A DNA stretch of 8,595 bases from an uncultured Phycisphaerales bacterium (GTDB lineage Bacteria; Planctomycetota; Phycisphaerae; WQYP01): contig CALCHA010000692.1 in the NCBI GenBank assembly GCA_937901265.1, positions 1 to 8,595 on the forward strand, given 5' to 3'. The position numbers and the translations under genes were made by a program. This document shows, piece after piece, positions 1-5,663 of this stretch. How positions within the stretch are numbered: position 1 is the stretch's first letter; each line of letters starts with the position of its first letter. The notes under the pieces are model-generated. The model did no database searches. It worked only from the letters and a program-made list of their open reading frames with translations, and was not told the origin of the DNA.

Positions 1-600
1 AGAAATTCCTTGGCCTTGGTGTCGATGGAAAACACCGGGTTTTCCGCGGCGGCATAGGCAGTTCTCAGTTCGGCGATCCGCAGGAACTGGGGGTTGCGAT
101 CCGGGCTGTGTCCCCCCGCCAGGTCCTTCGTGATCTGGTGCCGCGCCAGCCCCTGTTCTTCCATCCAGTCCTGCACCACCGGCGGACTCACCGGCGTTCC
201 CTGGTCGCTGACCGTGGCGGCAATCTGCCCCGGCGAGAGGTCCGTCCACAGCACCTCGGGCTCGTCGGGATTGCCCGCGGTGCGAACCTCCAGGAGCGCG
301 TGCAGATTCGCTTCAAGTTCCGGCTGGGACTGAATCTTTTTTTTTCCGACCGCCGCCCGGCCGCCGCACCCGTCCCGCCGCCGGATCGTCAGGCAACCGT
401 TCCAGTTCAGCGATTCCCCGCTGAATGGTCAGCGTGGAACATTCCAATAATTCCGCGACGTACGTAATTCCGCCCCATCCCAACCGCGCCGCTTCCAGCG
501 CCGCAAACCGTCGCTGGTCCCGCTCCGACAGCGTTTTGAAAAACGCCCGCGTCTGCGCCATCGCTTCCGGCGAGTAACGCCCTTGAAATTCAAAAGCCAT
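1..600 (-). CDS. ISAzo13-family (Rhodopirellula-type) DDE transposase, frameshifted, partial
   Basis: This is the N-terminal part of a DDE transposase that would cut and join the ends of the insertion sequence. It starts at the ATG at 600-598, not at the ATG at 624, because AAGGAGG (607-613) lies 6 bases upstream of it. Frame 0 gives 95 residues, with a helix-turn-helix-like region (about 25-70) and then the basic PGGGRKKK, stopping at 313. Reading on in the +1 frame after the A9 run at 337-345 gives a continuous family-like sequence to the window edge, about 199 residues in all. It includes WTDLSPGQIA, GGHSPDRNPQF and NPVFSIDTKAKEF, where the Asp of SIDTK (about residue 193) is the likely first catalytic Asp. 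The later D and E residues are outside the window. The frame change may be programmed slippage, a disabling mutation or a homopolymer sequencing error. Family assignment is from remembered motifs. Confidence 0.82.
337..345 (-). other. A9 slippery run at the transposase frame change
   Basis: On the coding strand nine A follow CGG. Read without slippage they give three Lys codons and a stop 24 bases later (95 residues). A net loss of one A, or a gain of two, joins the N-terminal region to the catalytic-domain frame. Runs of nine A are known to cause transcriptional slippage, as in Thermus thermophilus dnaX, so one gene could give both a short and a full-length product. Whether it does so here is inference. 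Confidence 0.55.
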
Positions 601-606
601 TTTCGG

Positions 607-613
607 CCTCCTT
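607..613 (-). promoter_or_regulatory. Shine-Dalgarno site fixing the transposase start
   Basis: AAGGAGG on the minus strand sits 6 bases before the ATG at 600-598. It lies inside the longer reading frame that begins at 624, so the longer start would make the site coding and leave that start without one. It is the strongest ribosome binding site in the window, and most neighbouring chromosomal genes have weak or no such site. Confidence 0.75.
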
Positions 614-717
614 GCCATGACCACAACCCTGAAGCTCCGTCAGGATTCATCTCAAAGGACCTATCGACTACGACCGAGAAACCCTACAATTTATAACACT
701 TATTGGTTGGTCAGTGC

Positions 718-1644
718 TTACAGGTGGGCGAGCATCGCCGCGAGGAGGGCTTTTTGGAAGTGCAGCCGGTTGTGCGCTTCGGCGAACACCAGCGAGCGCG
801 GGCCGTCGATCACCGCGTCGGTAATCTCCAACCCGCGATAGGCGGGCAGGCAGTGGAGCACCATCGCCTGCGCCGGGGCCGCGGCGAGAAGCTCGTCGTT
901 GATCTGGTAGGGTTTGAAAACCGCCAGCCGCTGGGCTTTTTCGGCTTCCTGCCCCATGGAGACCCAGGTATCGGTGTAAAGCACGTCCGCATCGCGTACG
1001 GCTTCGTGAGGGTCGTGGGCGCTGACGAAATCGAAGCCCTGCGTCGTGGCCATGATGTGCTGGACCGATTCGTCGTCGAGCTCATAGCCCGGCGGCGTGG
1101 CGATGCGGAAGTTCATCCCGAACTTGGCGCACGCGACGACGAGTGAGCGCGCCACGTTGTTGCCGTCGCCGATGTACGCGAGGGTGAGCCCCTTCAGTTT
1201 GCCGAAGTGCTCTTCGATGGTCATGAGGTCGGCCATCGCCTGGCAGGGATGCGAGTAATCCGAGAGGCCATTGATGACGGGGATGGAGGCGTGGGCGGCG
1301 AGGTCGATGAGTTTCTGATGTTCAAAGACGCGCGCCATGATGCCATCGACCATGCCCGAGAGGACCCGCGCGACATCGGGGACCGACTCGCGCGTGCCCA
1401 GGCCGATCTCGTTGGGCGAGATGTAAATGGCGCTCCCGCCGAGATGCACCATCGCGGTCTCAAACGAGACGCGCGTCCGCAGGGAGGGCTTCTCGAAAAT
1501 CATCGCCAGCATTTTGCCTGCGAGAAGCGGGTCGTTGCGGCCGGTGGCGAGGTGCTGCTGCTTGAGCCGATGCGCAATGTCGAGGTAATGGTGGAGGACC
1601 TCGTGAGGGGTTTCGGCGAGCGAGATAAAGTCGAGCTTGGACAT
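718..1644 (-). CDS. argF: Ornithine carbamoyltransferase
   Basis: This cytoplasmic enzyme transfers the carbamoyl group of carbamoyl phosphate to ornithine to give citrulline, the sixth step of arginine synthesis. The 308 residues match the usual length of the family and the protein looks complete. The carbamoyl-phosphate domain has SLRTR (54-58) within EKPSLRTRVSFE, and HPCQ (132-135). The ornithine domain has DTWVSMG (225-231), whose SMG loop marks ornithine rather than aspartate carbamoyltransferases, then HCLP (264-267) and HNRLHF (291-296) with the C-terminal substrate Arg. Leu55 replaces the more common Thr of STRTR, a variant I believe occurs in other bacterial enzymes. The ATG at 1644 has no clear Shine-Dalgarno site. 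argB lies upstream on the same strand, 196 bases away, with a repeat element between, so co-transcription is uncertain. An insertion sequence lies directly downstream. Acetylornithine or succinylornithine variants are less likely. Confidence 0.96.
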   Translation of the reverse strand: MSKLDFISLAETPHEVLHHYLDIAHRLKQQHLATGRNDPLLAGKMLAMIFEKPSLRTRVSFETAMVHLGGSAIYISPNEIGLGTRESVPDVARVLSGMVDGIMARVFEHQKLIDLAAHASIPVINGLSDYSHPCQAMADLMTIEEHFGKLKGLTLAYIGDGNNVARSLVVACAKFGMNFRIATPPGYELDDESVQHIMATTQGFDFVSAHDPHEAVRDADVLYTDTWVSMGQEAEKAQRLAVFKPYQINDELLAAAPAQAMVLHCLPAYRGLEITDAVIDGPRSLVFAEAHNRLHFQKALLAAMLAHL

Positions 1645-1669
1645 GGTGCACCAGAAGAGGGAGGGGGGG

Positions 1670-1831
1670 AATGGTTAAGTGGCTAAATGGTTGAATGGTT
1701 AAGTAGGTGGCGAGAGGGGGGCGGGGGCGATTGGCCCGTGGGCTTTCGCTGCGGTGGGGGCATTCGGACCTGGCCGGGTGAACATACCATATTTAACCAC
1801 TTGACCATTTAACCACTTAACCATTCAACCA
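1670..1831. repeat. Inverted pair of octamer repeat arrays between argF and argB
   Basis: The left arm is an 8-base tandem array at 1670-1701 (AATGGTTA, AGTGGCTA, AATGGTTG, AATGGTTA), continuing degenerately to 1709. The right arm at 1792-1831 holds the complementary series of five (TTTAACCA, CTTGACCA, TTTAACCA, CTTAACCA, TTCAACCA). Bases 1670-1691 pair with 1804-1825 at 21 of 22 positions, and the phase of eight is kept through both arms. The roughly 90 bases between the arms are very GC-rich, unlike the AT-rich arms. A transcript could fold into a long hairpin, so the unit may end argB transcription or stabilise mRNA ends. It could also be a small mobile palindromic element. It does not resemble known ArgR operators. 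The repeats are seen directly; the functions are inference. Confidence 0.85.
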
Positions 1832-1840
1832 ATAAAACAG

Positions 1841-2734
1841 TCACCCGAGCAATATTTCCGTTCCCACACCCGCATCTGAATAAATTTCCAGGAGCAGCGC
1901 GTGAGGGAAGCGGCCGTCGATGATGTGGGCTTTTTTGACGCCCGCGTCCAGGGCGATGATGCAGGACTCAACCTTGGGCAGCATGCCTTCGCCAATTTGT
2001 TTTTCGGCGATCAACTGCTGGATGTGCGCCTTGGTGATGGAGCGGAGCAGCGACGCGGGGTCTTCCTTCTTGGCGCGGATGCCATGGGTGTCCGAGACGA
2101 GAACCAGCTTTTCCGCCTTCGTGGCGGCGGCGACATGCCCCGCGGCCGTGTCGGCGTTCACGTTGAGCTTCTCCCCTGCTGCATCGCGCGCAATCGGCGC
2201 AATCACCGGAATAAAATCCGCCTCCGCCAACGCCTGAAGCAGCGGCGCATTCACCCACGTCACCTGTCCCACCTGCCCGATGTCCACCCGGGCCTGGTTC
2301 TCGCCGGTCAGATAAAGCTTTTCCGCGAACAGTGCGGTCGAGGTCAGCGACGTCAGCGGCATCGCCTTGCCCCCCATCGCGTTGATCGTGCTCACGATGA
2401 AGCCGTTGACGTCGTTGCACAGGACATGCTCCGCAATCGCGAGCGTCCGCTCGTCGGTGTAGCGGCGGCCCTGGACAAATTGCGCCTGCAGCCCCGCTTT
2501 CTTCATCGCGTCGGTGATCGCCTTTCCGCCGCCATGGACGACGATCGGGCGCATCCCCACGGCGTGCATGAAGACAACATCCGTGAGCACCTTGCGGAAC
2601 TCCTCCTCACTGTCCATGAACGAGCCGCCGACTTTGACGACGACAATTTTTTCATTGAAGCGTTGAATGTAGCCCAGGGCCTCGATGAGCGAGCGGGCCT
2701 TTTCGATGGCGGGGGCGTCGATGGGAATGTCCAC
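1841..2734 (-). CDS. argB: Acetylglutamate kinase
   Basis: This cytoplasmic enzyme phosphorylates N-acetylglutamate with ATP, the second and often controlling step of arginine synthesis. From the GTG at 2734-2732 the product is 297 residues, normal for the family. Visible motifs are KVGGS (34-38, with phosphate-binding Lys34), VHGGGK (66-71), RRYTD (90-94) at the substrate site, NVNADTAAG (191-199, catalytic Asp195), GMLPKVE (250-256, Lys254) and DGRFPHALLLEI (273-284). An N-terminal helix before the kinase fold (about 9-26, AIEKARSLIEALGYIQRF) matches the extra helix of hexameric, arginine-inhibited enzymes such as those of Thermotoga maritima and Pseudomonas aeruginosa. Feedback inhibition by arginine is therefore likely. 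The frame stays open to an ATG at 2818, but those extra 28 residues look non-native and overlap a good promoter, so GTG is preferred, with GAGG about 9 bases upstream. The gene precedes argF on the same strand. Confidence 0.95.
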   Translation of the reverse strand: MDIPIDAPAIEKARSLIEALGYIQRFNEKIVVVKVGGSFMDSEEEFRKVLTDVVFMHAVGMRPIVVHGGGKAITDAMKKAGLQAQFVQGRRYTDERTLAIAEHVLCNDVNGFIVSTINAMGGKAMPLTSLTSTALFAEKLYLTGENQARVDIGQVGQVTWVNAPLLQALAEADFIPVIAPIARDAAGEKLNVNADTAAGHVAAATKAEKLVLVSDTHGIRAKKEDPASLLRSITKAHIQQLIAEKQIGEGMLPKVESCIIALDAGVKKAHIIDGRFPHALLLEIYSDAGVGTEILLG

Positions 2735-2773
2735 GTGCAGCGGCCTCGCGGTTGGAAAAAGGGGAAGGGGACA

Positions 2774-2803
2774 ACGATACGTAGGGGCGGCACAGGGTGT
2801 CAA
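2774..2803 (-). promoter_or_regulatory. Probable sigma-70 promoter of argB
   Basis: On the minus strand there is a perfect -35 TTGACA (2803-2798), an 18-base spacer and a -10-like TATCGT (2779-2774). Transcription would start near 2767, about 33 bases before the GTG start of argB. Because this lies downstream of the ATG at 2818, it argues that the longer reading frame is not the real gene. It also gives argB its own promoter, separate from the transport genes upstream. Confidence 0.55.
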
Positions 2804-2850
2804 GCCCACACATTGCATGAAATGCGCGACTCGGTGTCGGCAGGTCTCCT

Positions 2851-2871
2851 GTTGTCGGGAAACCCCGAAAC
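2851..2871 (-). terminator. Hairpin downstream of the permease gene, possible weak terminator
   Basis: On the minus strand, 20 bases after the permease stop, TCGGG and CCCGA pair around a four-base GTTT loop, with GTT/AAC extending the stem beyond one bulged C. No run of T follows, so a classic intrinsic terminator is not shown. It may be a 3' stabilising hairpin or a weak stop before argB. Confidence 0.3.
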
Positions 2872-2890
2872 ATCCGCCCTGACGAACGGC

Positions 2891-4105
2891 TCACTCGTAG
2901 CGCAGCGCGTCGATCGGATCCAGCTTCGACGCCCGCAGCGCCGGATACCACCCGAAAAAGACGCCCACGGCCACCGAGAATCCCAGAGACAGAAAAACGC
3001 TCGCAGGCTTTACCACCAGGGTCAGGCTGGACTGCACCGCCGAAATACCATGGGCCGTGAGCCAGCCCAGGGCCACGCCGATCAACCCGCCGAGCACGCT
3101 CATCACCATGGCTTCAATGAGGAACTGGCGGAGGATGTCGCGCCGCTTGGCGCCGATGGCCTTGCGGACGCCGATTTCGCGGGTTCGCTCCACCACCGTC
3201 ACCAGCATGATGTTCATGACGCCAATGCCGCCGACGAGCAGCGAAATTCCCGCGATGCCCCCCAGCAGGAGCGAGAGGATCGTGCTGATGGTCGAGGTCG
3301 CTGTGAGAAGCTCGGCCATATTTCGCACGTTGAAGTCGTTGTCAGCATCGTCCGCCAGACGGTGACGCTTGCGCAGCAGCAGCGTGACCTTGGTCTGAAC
3401 CGTGTTGAGCAGGCTCTCGTTTTTGGCGCTCAGGTCCACCTCGGCAAGATAATCGACGCCGAGCACCTGCGTCATGGCAGTGGTGAAGGGGATGATGACC
3501 TGGTCGTCGGGGTTGAACCAGCCCTGGTCACCCTTGGATTTGAGGATCCCGACGACGTGGTACCCGACGCCTTTGACCTGGATATCCTCGCCGACGCCGT
3601 CAAGGTAGTGGTCGCCGAAGAGGTTTTTGGCGGTGGTGGGGCCCAGGACCGCGACACGCGCGGTGGTCTCGCAGTCGGCGTCGCTGATGGTGCGCCCGCG
3701 CTCGACTTCAAAATCACGGATCGTGAAGTAGGTCGTCGAGGTTCCCAGGAGGCTCGAGCGGGTGTTTTTGTTGCCGAATTTGGCCTGCACGGAACCGCGG
3801 ACCACGGGGGCGACGCGGCTGACTTCCGGGATGTCGATCATGGCCAACGCGTCGGCAACCTTGAGGTTCTGCTGGCTGCCGGAAATGACCCCGCCGCTGC
3901 CGCGCTGGCCGGGCGTGACCATCACCACGTTGGTACCCAGCGACGACATCTGGTCGACAATTTTCTTCTGCGCCCCGGCAGCGAGCGACAGGGCGGAGAT
4001 GACCGACCACACCCCGATGATGATGCCCAGCATGGCCAGCAGCGAGCGCAGCTTGCTGGCCAGCAGGCTGCGCAGGGAGAGTGCGACGATGGTCCAGATC
4101 ATCAT
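2891..4105 (-). CDS. MacB/FtsX-type ABC transporter permease
   Basis: This is an inner-membrane permease of the type VII (MacB-like) ABC superfamily, which couples ATP hydrolysis in the cytoplasm to periplasmic movements that drive export or lipoprotein and envelope work. The 404 residues lack any nucleotide-binding domain. They show one N-terminal membrane helix (about 23-44, AMLGIIIGVWSVISALSLA), a periplasmic MacB-type core (about 50-265), and a C-terminal FtsX domain with three helices (about 273-302, 328-352 and 367-388). The junction IGVMNIMLVTVVERTREIG (294-312), then VRKAIGAKRRDIL, and the ending YPALRASKLDPIDALRYE are classic for the family. An in-frame TAA at 4111-4109 fixes the start at the ATG at 4105 (or the adjacent ATG at 4102). 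No Shine-Dalgarno site is clear. The adaptor gene ends 47 bases upstream, so the two are probably one operon. No ATPase partner is present here, and the substrate is unknown. Confidence 0.92.
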   Translation of the reverse strand: MMIWTIVALSLRSLLASKLRSLLAMLGIIIGVWSVISALSLAAGAQKKIVDQMSSLGTNVVMVTPGQRGSGGVISGSQQNLKVADALAMIDIPEVSRVAPVVRGSVQAKFGNKNTRSSLLGTSTTYFTIRDFEVERGRTISDADCETTARVAVLGPTTAKNLFGDHYLDGVGEDIQVKGVGYHVVGILKSKGDQGWFNPDDQVIIPFTTAMTQVLGVDYLAEVDLSAKNESLLNTVQTKVTLLLRKRHRLADDADNDFNVRNMAELLTATSTISTILSLLLGGIAGISLLVGGIGVMNIMLVTVVERTREIGVRKAIGAKRRDILRQFLIEAMVMSVLGGLIGVALGWLTAHGISAVQSSLTLVVKPASVFLSLGFSVAVGVFFGWYPALRASKLDPIDALRYE

Positions 4106-4152
4106 GGGTTACGGTCCCGTCTTCAGACTATTCACTTCCGACGACCCACTTC

Positions 4153-5493
4153 TCACCGTGGTGGCCCACCCTGGTTGGTGCTCTTCCAGCGGGTCGGAAG
4201 CTCTGCCGTGGCCATCGCGACGCGTTCGCCGTCGGTGACGCCGCTCTTCACTTCGACGAGGTCCGTGCCTTCGAGGCCCAGCGTGACATCGTGTCGCTGC
4301 CCATCTGCCGTCGTGACGTAGGCCTTGGTTCCGTCGCGATTGATGGCCATTTGCGAAAGGGTCAGGACATTGTCGGCCGTGGCTTCGACGATGGTGACGC
4401 TGCCGGTCATTTCGGGTTGGAGGAGGTTTTTTTGCTCGTCGAGGACTTCGACTTTGACCTCGAAAGTCACCACGTTAGACGTATTGACACCCTTGGTGGC
4501 CTTGCGGACGACCTCGCCCTTAAAGACTTTTCCGGGAAAGCTGGCGACTTTGATGCGTGCCGCCTGACCCACCTGCACGCCGCCGATGTCCGCCTCATCC
4601 ACCGTGGCGATCATAAAAACGCGGGAGAGGTCGGAAAGCGTCATGATCGTGGTGCCTCCCGAGAAGCCGCTGACGCCCGAAGCGACGATGGTCCCCTTCT
4701 GAACGGACAACGCGGAGACTGTGCCGTCGATGGGGGCGGTGACGGTGGTGTAAGTAAGGGCACGGTTCTGGGTATCCAGCGCGATCTGGCTCGATTCGAG
4801 CTGCGCCTCCGCCGTCTTGACGTCCTGCTCCTTGAACTGCAGTTGAATTTCCTGCTGCGTGAGCTCTTCCACGGCGATGCGGGCGGAGTCTTCGTCCGCC
4901 TGGGCCGCGGCCATCTCGGTCTGCGCGGTTTCAAGGTCTTCCTTGGAGGCCAGCGATTTGTCGAACAGTTCCTGCTCGCGCTTGGTTTTGAGGGCGGTGT
5001 TGGCGGCGCGGATCTTCGCGGACGTGAGCGCCGATTGGGCGCGTTCACGGGACGTTTTGAGGTTTTCCTGCCCCTGCTGCAGGGTGAACTTGGCCTGTGC
5101 CAGACGAGCCTCCGCCGTGGTGACGCCGACCGTCGCGGAGCGCACCGCCAGTTTTTCGTCGGTTTCGTCCAGCTGGCACAGCAGATCGCCGCGCTTCACC
5201 TTCTGGCTGATATCGACCGGCAACTGCTCGACTTCGCCGCTGGCGCGGCACTTGATGTCGACCTCGAGGTTCGCCACGACTTTGCCGGCCGATTCGACGC
5301 ACTTTTCCACCGTGCCGATGTGCACCACCGCCAGTTCCGAGGGGTCCAACGCTGCTCTCGCTTCCGCCCGGCGATGCGCCATGCCCCAGCCGACGGCCGC
5401 AAGAACGGCAACCACTGCCAGCGTGACAACGATCCACGCCACGGCCCCGCCAAATGTTCGCCGCTGATCGCCCACGCGTCGCTGATCGCTCAT
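4153..5493 (-). CDS. MacA/HlyD-family periplasmic adaptor (membrane fusion) protein
   Basis: This is the adaptor subunit of a tripartite-type exporter, anchored in the inner membrane and reaching through the periplasm. From the ATG at 5493 the product is 446 residues. It shows a short basic cytoplasmic tail, one membrane helix (about 15-37), and a first half-lipoyl segment (about 66-115, ASGEVEQLPVDISQKVKRGDLL). A long Ala/Glu/Gln-rich alpha hairpin follows (about 118-243), then the second half-lipoyl part (TAPIDGTVSALSVQKGTIV, 252-270). A beta-barrel domain (about 290-370) and a membrane-proximal domain (about 372-430) complete it. AAGG lies 7 bases before the ATG. The frame stays open upstream to 5964, but that part looks like antisense of the neighbouring kinase gene. 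The permease gene follows 47 bases downstream and is its likely partner. The fold is clear; the substrate, and whether an outer-membrane channel is used, cannot be read from here. Confidence 0.92.
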   Translation of the reverse strand: MSDQRRVGDQRRTFGGAVAWIVVTLAVVAVLAAVGWGMAHRRAEARAALDPSELAVVHIGTVEKCVESAGKVVANLEVDIKCRASGEVEQLPVDISQKVKRGDLLCQLDETDEKLAVRSATVGVTTAEARLAQAKFTLQQGQENLKTSRERAQSALTSAKIRAANTALKTKREQELFDKSLASKEDLETAQTEMAAAQADEDSARIAVEELTQQEIQLQFKEQDVKTAEAQLESSQIALDTQNRALTYTTVTAPIDGTVSALSVQKGTIVASGVSGFSGGTTIMTLSDLSRVFMIATVDEADIGGVQVGQAARIKVASFPGKVFKGEVVRKATKGVNTSNVVTFEVKVEVLDEQKNLLQPEMTGSVTIVEATADNVLTLSQMAINRDGTKAYVTTADGQRHDVTLGLEGTDLVEVKSGVTDGERVAMATAELPTRWKSTNQGGPPR

Positions 5494-5496
5494 GCG
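5463..5496 (-). repeat. Short tandem duplication of the adaptor start region
   Basis: Two 16-base copies (5463-5478 and 5481-5496) match at 14 positions with a period of 18. Each contains a start-type codon followed by a Gly or Ser codon and GAT CAG: ATG at 5493 in one copy, GTG at 5475 in the other. The protein shows it as SDQRRV/GDQRR. The period of 18 keeps the frame, so translation could begin at either copy, but only the ATG has AAGG upstream. Confidence 0.6.
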
Positions 5497-5529
5497 TTCG
5501 CCTTGCCTCAAATGAGTAAATAGACCGGT

Positions 5530-5558
5530 ATTGTACGCACCAGGTCGGCCGGTCCCAA
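5530..5558 (-). promoter_or_regulatory. Probable sigma-70 promoter of the adaptor-permease operon
   Basis: On the minus strand, -35 TTGGGA (5558-5553), a 17-base spacer and -10 TACAAT (5535-5530) lie 36 bases before the adaptor ATG. This places the transcript start near 5523 and a leader of about 30 bases. The site is in the 170-base gap shared with the divergent kinase gene. I found no equally good promoter for the kinase on the other strand. Confidence 0.5.
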
Positions 5559-5663
5559 GACTTTGCCTGGGATTTGTGCAGAGCGTGCGGGAAGGGGGAG
5601 CAAATTTACCCAGTGGGGTGGTTCCGTGGCAACTTTTTCGGTCCGCTGTCGATCTACTACCAG

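Larger units (their letters stand above)
1..717 (-). mobile_element. ISAzo13-family insertion sequence, 5' part
   Basis: This is the promoter-proximal part of an insertion sequence, recognised by its transposase, which runs leftward and leaves the window at base 1. The outer boundary is not resolved. The argF stop codon lies at 718-720, so the element probably ends somewhere within 601-717, and the other terminal inverted repeat is outside the window. The 117 bases upstream of the transposase start are clearly more AT-rich near 685-705 than the flanking genes, which suits an element end with its own promoter. I cannot name the terminal repeat or the target duplication without the other end. 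The right limit given here is the last base before argF and is a maximum. Confidence 0.7.

Noticed and set aside
697..716. Small inverted repeat CACT/AGTG between argF and the transposase, possible terminator or element end
   Set aside because: The arms are only about four to six bases with a loop of about 12, too weak to call either an argF terminator or a terminal repeat without the opposite element end.
1645..1840. Arginine repressor (ArgR) operators upstream of argF
   Set aside because: The repeats in this gap have an 8-base tandem phasing and do not match the palindromic ARG box pattern I know from enteric bacteria or Bacillus.
1901..4321. An 806-codon open frame on the plus strand across argB, the intergenic gap and the permease
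   Set aside because: It is antisense to two clear genes, its product is rich in His, Arg, Asp and Gly with no recognisable motif, and long stop-free shadows are expected opposite GC-rich genes with G/C in third positions.
4081..5523. A 480-codon open frame on the plus strand opposite the adaptor gene
   Set aside because: It is a shadow of the adaptor coding strand, with low-complexity Arg/Asp/Gly/Leu composition and no start signal.
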